Shown: one piece after another, positions 1-10,017 of the stretch
Position numbering within the stretch: position 1 is the first letter of the stretch
Layout of the letters: every line of letters begins with the position of its first letter
Origin: CAVZOY01 sp963777095
GTDB taxonomy: Bacteria > Actinomycetota > Actinomycetes > Mycobacteriales > Geodermatophilaceae
Direction of reading: 5' to 3'
Assembly (NCBI GenBank): GCA_963777095.1
Contig: CAVZOY010000002.1
Coordinates: forward strand, 434,001-498,000
Length of the DNA: 64,000 nt
Translations under genes and position numbers: made by a program
Notes under the pieces: generated by a model
What the model was told of the DNA's origin: nothing
What the model saw: only the letters and a program-made list of their open reading frames with translations
The model's database searches: none

Positions 1-1653
1 GGCTGTACCGGCTCGACCCCGGCGGTGACGCACCCGTCCCGGTCACCCCCGAGCCGACGATCCGCGCCGGGGCGCGGCACGCCGACCTGGTGGTCACCGG
101 CGACGGGCTGCTCGCCGTCCGGGAGACCCACGCCGAGGGCGGCCGCGCCGCCGACGTCGTCAACGAGATCGTGCGGGTCGGCCCGGACGGCAGCGCCGAG
201 GTGCTCGTCTCCGGGCCCGACTTCGTGTCCGACCCTCGACCCGGGCCCGACGGTGCGCTGGCCTGGCTGCAGTGGGACCACCCCGACATGCCGTGGGACG
301 CCGCCCAGCTCGTCGTCCGGGCCGCCGACGGCACCGAGACGGTCGTCGCCGGCGGCGCCGGCGAGTCGGTCGTGCAGCCGCAGTGGACTCCCGACGGGAG
401 CCTGCTGTTCCTGTCGGACCGCACCGACCTGTGGTGCCTCTACCGCTGGCGGCCGGGCGGCGAGGTCGAGGTCGTGGTCGACGCCGGGTGCGACATCGCC
501 GGCCCGCAGTGGATCTTCGGGCAGAGCCGGTACGCGCTGCTGCCGGACGGCCGGCTGGTGCTCGCCTACGCCCGAGCCGGCGCCGACCGGCTCGCCGTGC
601 GCGAGGACGGCGGGCTGCGTGAGCTGGACCTGCCGTACGCCGTGTTCCGGTACGTCAGGGCCGCCGACGACGGCGTGGTCTGCGTGGCCGCGGGGCCGTC
701 GTCCGAGCCGGTGGTGCTGCGCGTGCACGGGGACGGCGGCGACCACGAGGTGCTGCGCCCCGCCCGGGACCTCGGACTCGACCCCGCCTGGTTCTCCGCC
801 CCCGAGCACGTCACCTTTCCGACCGAGGACCGCGGTACCGGCATCGCCGAGGCGCACGCGCTGGTCTACCCGCCGACGAATCCCGAGGCGACGGCGCCGG
901 AGGGTGAACGGCCGCCGCTGCTGGTGGTCGTGCACGGCGGCCCGACGGCCGCGGCGACCGCCGCGCTCAACCTCGAGGTCCAGTACTGGACCTCCCGGGG
1001 CTTCTGCGTCGCCGACGTCGACTACCGCGGCTCGACCGGCTACGGCCGCCGCTACCGGGACGCGCTGCAGGGCCGCTGGGGGATCCTGGACCTGGACGAC
1101 GTCGTCGCCTGCGCGCGCTTCCTCGCCGACGCGGGACGGGTGGACCCGTCCCGCATGGCCATCCGCGGCGGCTCGGCCGGCGGCTACACGACGCTGGCCG
1201 CCCTCTGCATGCGTCCCGGTGTGTTCACCGCCGGCGCCAGCCACTTCGGCGTCGCCGACCTGGGTGCGCTGGCCTCGGAGACGCACAAGTTCGAGTCGCG
1301 GTACCTCGACGGGCTGGTCGCGCCCTGGCCGAAGGGCCGTGCCGTGTACGACGAGCGCTCCCCCATCAACCACGTCGACGCCCTCGACACCCCGCTGGCG
1401 GTGTTCCAGGGCGACGAGGACGAGGTCGTGCCGCCGGAACAGGCCGAGATGATCGTCGCCGCCCTGCGCGAGAAGGGCGTGCCGCACGCCTACCTGTTGT
1501 TCGAGGGCGAGCAGCACGGCTTCCGCAAGGCCGAGAACATCCGGGCGGCCCTGGACGGCGAGCTCTCGTTCTACGCGCAGGTGTGGGGCTTCGGACTGCC
1601 GGAGGCCGAGGGGATCGCCCCCATCGAGGTCACGGAGGAGGATCGCGGCGTAA
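1..1653 (+). CDS. S9 family prolyl oligopeptidase-like serine peptidase (5' partial, frameshifted at 3' end)
   Basis: The gene enters from the left edge in the frame whose codons begin at base 3. The N-terminal half is a beta-propeller-type region (repeated DGxL and WTPDGSLLFLS blades). The C-terminal half is the alpha/beta-hydrolase: oxyanion region VVVHGGPT, nucleophile GGSAGG near base 1172, aspartate in GDEDEVVPP near 1420, histidine in EQHGF near 1512. This layout is typical of acylaminoacyl/dipeptidyl peptidases of family S9, which are cytoplasmic and cleave short peptides. The frame does not stop at the expected length: it runs on antisense through the next gene to 6074. A TAA at 1651 in the neighbouring frame gives a normal C-terminus if one extra base lies around 1620-1650. 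I therefore end it there. The domain call is firm; the exact 3' end is inferred. Confidence 0.85.
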
Positions 1654-1673
1654 CGCCGACGATCTCCTCCACC

Positions 1674-4493
1674 TCACCAGCGGAGGTCGGCCGTCGCCTC
1701 GCCGGTGCCCTCCCAGAACTCGACGCGGACGGCGTGGGAGCCGGTCGTCACCGAGCGCGTCGTGCTCGCGGTCCCGGTCACGCCCCAGCGGTCGAGGATC
1801 GCGACGCCGTCCAACCAGACCCGCATGCCGTTGTTGTGCGTGGCCGTGAACGTCTCGGTGCCGCCGGGGAAGCCGAACGTGCCGGTCCATCGGGCCGAGA
1901 AGTCGTCCACGCCCACGGCGGTACCCGGCGGCCCGCCGCTGCCCATCCAGCGGGCCAGCGGCGCGGCCTCGCACCACACCGTGTACGCCGGCGCGGTGAG
2001 CGTCCGGTTCGGGTAGTACTCCGCCCGGTACTGGCCGGCCGGGCACGACGTCGCGTAGAGCACGGCGGTCAGCGTCGTTGCCGACGTCCCCACGGTGATG
2101 TTGTGCGCCCGGGCGCCGCCGTCCGACCAGCGCTGGAACGCATACGAGCCGCCGGACAGCGTCTGGGGCGAGGGTGCCGCCACGGTCACCGTCCCGCCGG
2201 CGATGACCGTCCCGGTGAACGGCGTCGCCGCGGTCCGGGAGCCGAGCGTCAACTGGAGGCCGGCCGGGCGGGAGGTCATCGTCACGGCGACCGTCCGCGG
2301 GTCCAGCCGCCGGGTGACCGTGGCGGCCTGCCCGTCGGAGTCGGTCGCGGTCAGCCGGAGCTCGAGATGGGCGGGGTACTCGTGGTCCTCCGCGACGAAG
2401 GTCCCGGACGAGCCGGTCAGCGTCCGCACCGGGTGGGCGTGACAGGCGGAAGGGCAGTGCTGGAGGACGATCTCCCACGACAGGGCCGACGGGGGCAGCG
2501 TCCCGTCCTGGGGGTCGGTCGCCGAGCCGGCGAACGAGATCGTGTCCCCGACCCGCCACGTCGTGCCGACCGCCGGTGCGGTGATCTGCGGCTGTGGCAC
2601 GTCCTCGGCGCCCGCCGCCGCCCAGCTCAGCCCGGCCACCGCCTCGCCGGTGGCCTCGTACCACTCGACCCGCACCTCGTGCGGACCGGCGCTGAGCACC
2701 CTGGACGCCGAGAACGTGCTCCGGGCCTGGTCCCGCCACTGGTCGACGAGCAGGGTTCCGTCGACCCACACCCGCATCCCGTCGCTGGTGTCCGCGCGGA
2801 ACGTGTACGTGCCCGCCGCGAAGTCGAAGGTCCCCGACCAACGCGCGGAGAAGCCGTCGACGGGCAGCCCGGCCGGGGACGACGTGCCGAACTCGTGGTC
2901 CAGCGGCCCGGCCTCGCACGCGGAGCGCGCCGGTGTGCCGGTCAGCGTCCGGTTCGGGAAGTACTGGGCCAGGTACTGCCCGACCGGGCAGGACGCCGGC
3001 CGGTGGACGACGCGACGGATCGTGCCGCCGGCCATGTCGACGTAGAAGAGCTCGCCGGCCGGGGACATCTCCAGGTCGACCGGCCCGGCCGCGTTCGAGA
3101 CGAACGGCCGCACGCCGTCCCGGTTCAGCAGGCCGTCGGCGCCGCGGGTGATCGACCAGATGCAGCGGCGCGTGTAGTCGGCGAAGAACAGCGCGCCGTC
3201 GTACTCCGGCGGGTAGGCCCCACCCGAGGAGAACGCGAAGGACACCCCCGACCCGGACGACCCCGCCGCGAACGCGCAGGTGTCCGCGCCGTTGATCGGC
3301 TGGTCGTGCCGGTAGGCGAAGTACGGACCGGTGTGCGCGCCGGCCTGGGCGTAGAGGTTCTCGCAGATCGACAGGTCGGCCGCGTCGAACGCCGGCTGCC
3401 GCCCGGCACCCTCGTAGCAGGGCCAGCCGTAGTTGCGCAGCGCCCCGGCGGGCGAGGGGATGCGGTTGATCTCCTCCCAGGTGCCCGCACCGACGTCACC
3501 GAGCCAGATGTCGTCGGTGCCGGGGCGCGCGGTGATGCGGAACGGGTTGCGGAACCCGTAGGCGACGATCCGCCGCGCATTCGCGGTGGTGGCGCCGGCG
3601 TTCGGGTTGGTGGGCAGGGCCGCGCCGGTGTCCGGGTCGACCCGGATGACCGTGCCGTCGAGCGTGACCGGGTCGGTGGCGGTACGGAGGTCCTGCGAGC
3701 GCAGGGCGCCACCCTGGGCGGTCGGCGGTGTCATGCTCCCGCCCACGCCGCCCGGCGGGTCGCCGCAGGGGTTGACCGGGCTGCCGTCCTGGCCCCAGTC
3801 GGTGAAGGTGAAGCTGGCCCCGTCCCCGCCGGACACGTACAGCGCCCCGTCCCGGCCGAAGACGAGGTCACCGACGGTGTGGCTGGGGTACTGCCCGCAC
3901 CAGTCGTGGATGAGGTCGCGCTTGACGGTGGTGGCCCGGTCGGGGTGCGCCGGGGCGACCGTCAGCCGGGCGAGTTTGCCGCTGACCACGCAGCCGTCGG
4001 CGTTCGCCCCCGGCGGCGTCGGACAGGGATCGCTGTCGGTGTTCGCGGTGCCCCACCGGGGCGCGCTGCCGCCGATCGGCCCGTCGAAGGTGTAGAGGAC
4101 GTACAGGTAGGGCCGCGCGGGGTAACCCGGGTCGACGGCCAGGCCGAGCATGCCGCGGTCCCAGAAGTTGTGGACCTCGGTGCGCAGGTCGACGACCACC
4201 GTCGGGCTCGTGTCGCCGAGCCCCTCGAAGACCTTGACCACGCCGCGCTTCTCGGCCACGAAGATCCGGCCGTCGGGTGCGAACCGGATGCTGGTCGGCT
4301 GGATCAGCCCGCTGAAGGCGGTCACCTCGATGAACCCGGCGGGCACCGCGGCGGCCGCGGGCGCGGCGCGCGAGACCACGGCGGCGAGCGAGCAGACGAC
4401 GACGGCCACCACGACCGCGGCCACCGAACGGGCACGCCGGGACGAACCCCGTCCCCGCGCGCCCCCGGTTCGCTGCGTCAGGCCGGCGTCCAC
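1674..4493 (-). CDS. Secreted glucose/sorbosone dehydrogenase-like protein with two PA14 domains (copy B)
   Basis: About 939 residues. An N-terminal basic/hydrophobic segment ends in an AAPAAAA cleavage-like site, so it is probably exported. Residues about 55-450 form a six-bladed beta-propeller of the soluble PQQ-type sugar dehydrogenase (GSDH) family (GMLGLAVDPGYP, FGRDGALYVSGGDGASF, GDVGAGTWEEINR, YGWPCYEG). Two PA14 modules follow, each starting CPxGQY and containing DGMRVWxDG, separated by a PKD-like stretch with CPSACHAHP. Likely role: oxidation or binding of extracellular sugars or polysaccharides; the substrate is unknown. The ORF is continuous with copy A upstream. I place the start at a GTG (4493) overlapping the inferred end of copy A; no clear Shine-Dalgarno is visible, so this start is uncertain. 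It ends in ADLRW-stop, about 20 bp from the S9 peptidase end (convergent). Confidence 0.8.
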   Translation of the reverse strand: MDAGLTQRTGGARGRGSSRRARSVAAVVVAVVVCSLAAVVSRAAPAAAAVPAGFIEVTAFSGLIQPTSIRFAPDGRIFVAEKRGVVKVFEGLGDTSPTVVVDLRTEVHNFWDRGMLGLAVDPGYPARPYLYVLYTFDGPIGGSAPRWGTANTDSDPCPTPPGANADGCVVSGKLARLTVAPAHPDRATTVKRDLIHDWCGQYPSHTVGDLVFGRDGALYVSGGDGASFTFTDWGQDGSPVNPCGDPPGGVGGSMTPPTAQGGALRSQDLRTATDPVTLDGTVIRVDPDTGAALPTNPNAGATTANARRIVAYGFRNPFRITARPGTDDIWLGDVGAGTWEEINRIPSPAGALRNYGWPCYEGAGRQPAFDAADLSICENLYAQAGAHTGPYFAYRHDQPINGADTCAFAAGSSGSGVSFAFSSGGAYPPEYDGALFFADYTRRCIWSITRGADGLLNRDGVRPFVSNAAGPVDLEMSPAGELFYVDMAGGTIRRVVHRPASCPVGQYLAQYFPNRTLTGTPARSACEAGPLDHEFGTSSPAGLPVDGFSARWSGTFDFAAGTYTFRADTSDGMRVWVDGTLLVDQWRDQARSTFSASRVLSAGPHEVRVEWYEATGEAVAGLSWAAAGAEDVPQPQITAPAVGTTWRVGDTISFAGSATDPQDGTLPPSALSWEIVLQHCPSACHAHPVRTLTGSSGTFVAEDHEYPAHLELRLTATDSDGQAATVTRRLDPRTVAVTMTSRPAGLQLTLGSRTAATPFTGTVIAGGTVTVAAPSPQTLSGGSYAFQRWSDGGARAHNITVGTSATTLTAVLYATSCPAGQYRAEYYPNRTLTAPAYTVWCEAAPLARWMGSGGPPGTAVGVDDFSARWTGTFGFPGGTETFTATHNNGMRVWLDGVAILDRWGVTGTASTTRSVTTGSHAVRVEFWEGTGEATADLRW

Positions 4494-7277
4494 GTCAGCC
4501 GGGCGAAGGCGGTGTCCGGACTTCTCGAAGTAGTCCACCCGGACGACGTGGTCCCCGGGTGTGAGCGTCCGCGTGGCCGTGCTGGTGCCCGATCCACCCC
4601 AGCGGTCGACCAGTGGGACGCCGTCCACCCAGACCCGGATCCCGTCGTCACTGGCCGCGGTGAAGGTCGTGGACCCGCCCGTGAACGGGATCACTCCGGT
4701 CCAGCGGGCCGAGAAGTTGTTCGTCCCGACGCCGGCCGGGCCGCCGCTGCCCCAGCTGCGGTCCAGCTGCGGGCCCGCCTCGCACGCGGTCCTCGCCGCG
4801 GCGCCGGACAGGGTCTTGTTGCCGAAGTACTCCGCCCGGTACTGGCCGGCCGGGCACGAGCCGGTCGCGGTGTACGTCGCGGTGTACGTCGCCGGAGTGC
4901 TGCCCACGGCGATGTTGTGCGACTGGCCCAGGTCGTCCGACCAGCGGCTGAACTGGTACGTGATACCGGATCCCGTCTGGGGCGAGGGCGCCGAGAGACT
5001 GGCCGTCGACCCGACTATCAGCGTCCGGGTGAACGGCGTGACGGCGGTCTGCGACCCCAGCGCCACCTGCAGCCCCGCCGGCTGCGACTCGATCCGCACC
5101 GTCGTCGTCTGCGGGTCCAGCCGCCGGCTGACGGTCGTCGCCTGCCCCTTCGAGTCGGTGGCGGTCAGCCGGAGCTCGACGTGGGACGGGTACTCGTGGT
5201 CGGGAGCGGTGAACGAGCCGTCGGCCACCCCGGGCCACGATTCGAGCGGGTGGGAGTGGCAGGCCGACGGGCAGTGCTGCAGAACCGTCTGCCACGTCAG
5301 CCTGCCCGCATCGAGGACGCCGTCCTCCGGATCGGTGGCGGAGCCGGAGAAGGGAATGGTGTCCCCGACCTTCCACGTCGTCCCCGCGAGCGGGCCGGCG
5401 ATGGTGGGCTGGGGCGCCGCGTTCGTGACGCCGCCGGTCCAGGAGAGCGAGGACACCGCCCCCTGATTGGTCTCGAAGTAGTCGACCCGCACCTCGTGCG
5501 GGCCCGCGGTCAGCGCGCGCGTCCTGGTGAACGTCGCCAACTGGTTGCGCCACTCGTCGAGCAGCAGGACGCCGTCGATCCACACCCGCATGCCGTCGTC
5601 GGTGCGGGCGGTGAAGGTGTAGGTGGCGTCCGACGGGAAGGTGAAGGTGCCGGTCCAGCGCGCGGAGAAGTAGTCGATCCCGACCCCCGGCGCACCGCCG
5701 GCGCCCCACTGGTGGTTCAGCGGCCCCGGCTCGCAGACGCGCGTGACGGGGGTGCCGCTGAGCGTCGTATTGGGGAAGTACTCCGCGAGGTACTGCTCGC
5801 TCGGGCAGGTCGTGCCGCTGGTGCTGTAGACGATGCGGCGCACGGTCCCGCCGTTGAAGTCGGCGTAGAAGAGCTCGCCGCTGGGAGAGAGCTCGACGTC
5901 GACCGGCCCCGCGGCTCCCGAGACGAACGGCTTGACCTTCAGCCGGTCGGGCAACCCGTCGGTGCCCTTGGTCATGACCCAGATGCAGTTGCGCGAGAAG
6001 TCCGAGAAGAACAGCGCGCCGTCGTACTCGGCCGGGTACGGGCCGCCGGAGTAGAACTCGAACGCGAGCCCTGACGTGGACGACCCCTTCGCCACGTTGC
6101 AGTTGTCCGAGGCGTTCAACGGCTGGCCGTGCCGGTACGAGAAGTACGGCTTGGTGTCCGCGGTCGCCTGCGCGTACAGGTCCTCGCAGATCCGGAGGTC
6201 CGCGGCGTCGTAGCCGGTCTGCCGCGGGTCACCCTCGTAGCAGGGCCAGCCGAAGTTCGCGGGCCCGCTGGTCGGGACCGCGAGACGGTTGATCTCCTCG
6301 TACGTGCTCCATCCGACGTCGCCGATCCACAATTCGTCGGTGCCGGGCCGGGTCGTCATCCGGAACGGGTTGCGGAGCCCGGAGGCGACGATGCGGGCGG
6401 CGTTGAGGTCGGGAGAGGTCGCGTTCGGGTTGTCCGGCATGGCCAGGCCGGTCTCCGGCGACACCCGGATGACCGTGCCCTCCAGGCCGACCGGGTCACC
6501 CGAGGTCCGGAGGTCCTGCGCGCGCAGCGCGCCTCCCTCGGCCGTCGGCGCCGTCATCGCCCCGCCGACGCCGCCCGGGGGGTCGCCGCAGGGATTGACC
6601 GGGCTGCCGTCCTGGCCGTAGTCGACCCAGTCGAAGCTCGCGCCGTCCCCGCCGGAGGCGTAGAGCGCGCCGTCCCGCCCGAAGACCAGGTCGCCGACGC
6701 TGTGGCTGGGGTACTGCTGGCACCAGTCGTGGACCAGGTCCGTCTTCCCCGTCGTACCCGCGGACGGGGCCGCCAGGTCGACGGCGAGCCGCACCAGCTT
6801 GCCGCTGACGACGCAGCCGTCGGTGGTCGGGCCCGGCGGCGTCGGGCAGGGATCGCTGTCCGCGCCGGGAGTGCCCCAGCGGGGCGCCGTTCCGCCGATC
6901 GGACCGTCGAAGGTGTACGACGCGTACAGGTAGGGCCGGGCGGGGAACGACGGGTCGACCGCCAGACCGAGCAGCCCGCGGTCCCAGTAGTTGTGGACCT
7001 CCGTGCGCAGGTCGGCCACCACGGTGGGCGTCGTGTCGTCGACGGTGTCGAACATCTTGATCAGCCCGCGCTTCTCCGCCACGAACACCTTGCCGTCGGG
7101 CGCGAAGCGCACCGCCGTGGGGTTCTGCAGGCCGCTCCAGACCGTCACCTCGGTGAACCCGGTGGGGACGGCGGCCGCGGCGGGCCTGGCGGCCTGGAAC
7201 TGGACGGCCAGCGTCACGGACGTCAGGAGGAGGACCGCGAGGGCGAGCACCAGGGGACGACGGATGGCAATCGCCAT
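4478..7277 (-). CDS. Secreted glucose/sorbosone dehydrogenase-like protein with two PA14 domains (copy A, frameshift near its end)
   Basis: Paralogue of the gene immediately downstream, with the same architecture: signal peptide (residues about 1-35, MAIAIRRPLVLALAVLL then AAAAVP), GSDH beta-propeller, PA14, PKD-like linker, second PA14. ATG 7277 is chosen over an upstream in-frame start at 7325 because GGGAG lies 8 nt before it and the signal peptide starts directly there. As read, the frame runs straight into copy B, giving an 1883-codon ORF. At about 4512-4518 a change of one base restores the expected PA14 ending TAFARLTWTPA and a TGA at 4478-4480. The two copies are therefore most likely separate tandem genes joined by an indel. 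Probably extracellular sugar oxidation; PQQ dependence is a family inference. Confidence 0.8.
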
Positions 7278-7359
7278 GTGACCGGCTCCCGCGGTCGAGG
7301 GCTGCGCCCGGCGGCGTTGTTTCACCGGGAGCCGGAGGTTATCCCCGCTCGGGCCGCAA

Positions 7360-7378
7360 CGGGCCCCTTTTCGGCCCG
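7360..7378 (-). terminator. Hairpin after rnj
   Basis: Inverted repeat CGGGCC/GGCCCG with a 7-nt loop, about 20 bp after the rnj stop codon on the minus strand. No long T tract follows, as is usual in high-GC actinomycetes. Likely the end of the thyX-thyA-folA-dapA-rnj transcript. Confidence 0.5.
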
Positions 7379-7397
7379 CTTCCCGGGCGAGCGCCGA

Positions 7398-9098
7398 TCA
7401 GACCTCGAGGACCGTCGGGATGATCATCGGACGCCGGCGGTGCTTGTCGCTGACCCACTTGCCGACCGTCCGCCGGATGATCTGCGAGAGCCGGTGCGGA
7501 TCGGTCACGCCGTCCTGCAGCTCGTCCTTGAGGTTCCGCTCCACCAGCGCGAGCACGTCGTCGAAGGCCGACGGGTCGTCGGAGAAGCCCTTCGTGGACA
7601 GGTGCACCGGCCGCACGATGGTGGCCGTCGACGGCTCGATGACCACGGTCAGGGCGACGAAGCCCTCGTCGCCGAGGATCCGCCGCGCCTGCAGCGACTC
7701 CTCCCCCACGTCGCCGACGTTGAGCCCGTCGACGTAGACGTCGCCCACGGGCACCGACCCCACGAGGGCCGCCTTGCCGTCGACCAGGTCCACGACGACG
7801 CCGTTGTCGGCCAGGATCACCCGGTCGGCGCTCATGCCGGTCTCCAGGGCAAGAGCGGCGTGCGCCCGCAGGTGCCGCCATTCGCCGTGCACCGGCATCA
7901 GGTAGTTCGGCTTGGCCACGTTGAGCAGGGTGCGCAGCTCGCCGGCGGGCGCGTGCCCGGAGACGTGCACCCGGGCGGTCTCCTTGTGCACCACCGTCGC
8001 GCCGAGGCGCGCCAGGCCGTTGATCACCTTGTAGACGGCGGTCTCGTTGCCCGGCACCAGCGACGACGCCAGGACGACCGTGTCGCCGGACTCGATGGTG
8101 ATCTGGTGGTGCTCCCCGCGGGCCATGCGACCCAGCGCCGACAGCGGCTCACCCTGGGAGCCGGTCGAGATGAGCACGACCTGGTCCGGCGGCATCGAGG
8201 CGGCCTCGTCCAGCGCGACCATCAGCCCGGGCGCCACGTGCAGCAGCCCGAGGTCGCGGGCGACGCCCATGTTGCGGACCATCGAGCGGCCGACGAAGGC
8301 GACCTTGCGGCGGTGCTTCTGGGCGCAGTCGAGCACCTGCTGGATCCGGTGCACGTGGCTGGCGAAGCTGGACACGATCAGCCGCTGCGTGGCCCGCGCG
8401 AACACGTCGTCCAGCACGGGGCCGATCGAGCGTTCGGACGTGACGAACCCGGGGATCTCGGCGTTGGTCGAGTCGGCCAGCAGCAGGTCGATGCCCTCGA
8501 CGCCGAGCCGGGCGAACGCGCCCAGGTCGGTGAGGACGCCGTCCAGCGGCAGCTGGTCCATCTTGAAGTCGCCGGTGTGCACGAGCAGCCCGGCAGGCGT
8601 GTGGACGGCGACCGCGAGCGCGTCGGGGATCGAGTGGTTGACCGAGATGAACTCGCAGTGGAACGGCCCGGCCAGGTGGTCGTCGCCGGCGGCGACCTCG
8701 ACGAGCCGAGGGTCCAGGCGGTGCTCGCGCAGCTTGGCGGCGACCAGCGCCAGGGTGAACCGGGACCCGACCAGCGGGATGTCGCCGCGGAGGCGGAGCA
8801 GGTAGGGGATCGCGCCGATGTGGTCCTCGTGCCCGTGGGTGAGCACGACGGCGGCGATGTCGCCGAGGCGGTGCTCGATGACGCCGAAGTCGGGCAGGAT
8901 CAGGTCGACGCCCGGCTGCTCGGCCTCGGGGAAGAGCACGCCGCAGTCGATGACGAGCAGGGCGCCGTCGTACTCGAGGACGGCCATGTTGCGGCCGATC
9001 TCCCCGAGCCCGCCGAGCGCCATGACGCGCAGTGCGCCGACGGGCATCGGCGGCGGGGCCTTCAGGTCGAGGTGCGGCTGGGCGAGGTCCGCCGTCAC
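7398..9098 (-). CDS. rnj: Ribonuclease J
   Basis: 566 residues, the usual size for RNase J of the beta-CASP metallo-beta-lactamase family. Acts in the cytoplasm as 5'-3' exo- and endonuclease in mRNA decay and rRNA maturation. The metal-binding motif HGHEDH is at residues 88-93, followed by NHSIPDA and HTGDFK; the beta-CASP part contains STGSQGEP, and SGHAPAGE and PVHGEWRHL follow. The start is GTG at 9098, 10 bp after the dapA stop, so it is probably co-transcribed with dapA, an arrangement also found in mycobacteria. Confidence 0.95.
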   Translation of the reverse strand: MTADLAQPHLDLKAPPPMPVGALRVMALGGLGEIGRNMAVLEYDGALLVIDCGVLFPEAEQPGVDLILPDFGVIEHRLGDIAAVVLTHGHEDHIGAIPYLLRLRGDIPLVGSRFTLALVAAKLREHRLDPRLVEVAAGDDHLAGPFHCEFISVNHSIPDALAVAVHTPAGLLVHTGDFKMDQLPLDGVLTDLGAFARLGVEGIDLLLADSTNAEIPGFVTSERSIGPVLDDVFARATQRLIVSSFASHVHRIQQVLDCAQKHRRKVAFVGRSMVRNMGVARDLGLLHVAPGLMVALDEAASMPPDQVVLISTGSQGEPLSALGRMARGEHHQITIESGDTVVLASSLVPGNETAVYKVINGLARLGATVVHKETARVHVSGHAPAGELRTLLNVAKPNYLMPVHGEWRHLRAHAALALETGMSADRVILADNGVVVDLVDGKAALVGSVPVGDVYVDGLNVGDVGEESLQARRILGDEGFVALTVVIEPSTATIVRPVHLSTKGFSDDPSAFDDVLALVERNLKDELQDGVTDPHRLSQIIRRTVGKWVSDKHRRRPMIIPTVLEV

Positions 9099-9108
9099 GG
9101 TTGATTGC

Positions 9109-10005
9109 TCACAGGGGAACGCCTCCAGCGGCGAGGTCGGTGCGCAGCTGCGCGAGCTGCTCGGGGGTGGCGTCGACCAGGGGCGGCCGGACGGGGCCGG
9201 CCGGCAGGCCCAGCGCGTTCAGCGCGGCCTTGACCAGGATGACGCCCTGGGTGCGGAAGATGCCGGTGTAGACCGGCAGCAGGCTCTCGTTGACGGCACG
9301 CGCCTTGACCAGGTCGCCGGACTCGACAGCCGAGATGAGCTCGGCCAGTCGGGGGCCGACCAGGTGGCCGACGACGCTCACCACGCCGGCGGCGCCGAGA
9401 GCGAGCAGCGGGAAGTTGAGCATGTCCTCGCCGCTGTAGTAGGCGAGGTCGGTACGGGCGAGCGTCCAGGCGACCGCGCCGAGGTCGCCCTTGGCGTCCT
9501 TGACCGCGACGATCCGCGGGTGCTCCGCAGCGCGGACCAGCGTCTCGACCTCGATCGGCACGACCGAGCGCGGCGGGATGTCGTAGAGCATCACCGGCAG
9601 GTCGGTGCTGTCGGCGACGGTGGTGAAGTGCCGCAGCAGGCCCGCCTGCGGGGGCTTGTTGTAGTACGGGGTGACGACGAGCAGGCCGTGGACGCCGAGC
9701 CGCTCGGCCGAGCGTGCCCGGTCCACGGAGTGCGCGGTGTCGTTGGTCCCCACGCCGGCGATCACGATCGCCCGGTCGCCCACGGCGTCCATCACGGCCT
9801 CGAGGACGGCGTGCTGCTCGCCGTCGCTCATCGTCGGGGCCTCCCCCGTCGTCCCGAGGACGACCAGGCCGTCGTGCGCCTGCCGGTCGACCAGGTGCGC
9901 GGCGAGCTCCTGCGCGCCGGTGAGGTCGATCGACCCGTCCTCGGCCAGTGGGGTGACCATGGCCGTCAGCACGCGACCGAAGGGCCGTGCGGGATCGGAG
10001 GTCAT
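9109..10005 (-). CDS. dapA: 4-hydroxy-tetrahydrodipicolinate synthase
   Basis: 298 residues. Condenses pyruvate with aspartate semialdehyde in the diaminopimelate/lysine pathway. Class I aldolase fold: GTTGEAPT near residues 51-58, YYNKP at 114-118, YDIPPR near 141, and the Schiff-base lysine in VAVKDAKGD (Lys169). A likely leaderless start: ATG follows a TAGATT -10 box by 6 nt although folA ends just 9 bp upstream, so dapA-rnj may have its own promoter as well as read-through. The next pathway enzyme, dapB, is at 29-30 kb. Confidence 0.95.
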   Translation of the reverse strand: MTSDPARPFGRVLTAMVTPLAEDGSIDLTGAQELAAHLVDRQAHDGLVVLGTTGEAPTMSDGEQHAVLEAVMDAVGDRAIVIAGVGTNDTAHSVDRARSAERLGVHGLLVVTPYYNKPPQAGLLRHFTTVADSTDLPVMLYDIPPRSVVPIEVETLVRAAEHPRIVAVKDAKGDLGAVAWTLARTDLAYYSGEDMLNFPLLALGAAGVVSVVGHLVGPRLAELISAVESGDLVKARAVNESLLPVYTGIFRTQGVILVKAALNALGLPAGPVRPPLVDATPEQLAQLRTDLAAGGVPL

Positions 10006-10017
10006 GCCGAGAATCTA
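10003..10017 (-). promoter_or_regulatory. -10 box and leaderless start of dapA
   Basis: TAGATT on the minus strand (10012-10017), 6 nt before the ATG, with no Shine-Dalgarno sequence. It lies at the very end of folA. Confidence 0.45.

Noticed and set aside
90..6074. A 1994-codon plus-strand open frame
   Set aside because: Only the first about 520 codons encode the S9 peptidase. The rest is antisense to the GSDH-PA14 genes, Arg/Val/Gly-rich and without domains: an artefact of high GC plus one indel.
6129..9104. 991-codon plus-strand open frame
   Set aside because: Antisense shadow of the GSDH copy A and RNase J genes; composition is Val/Asp/His/Arg-rich with no motif.
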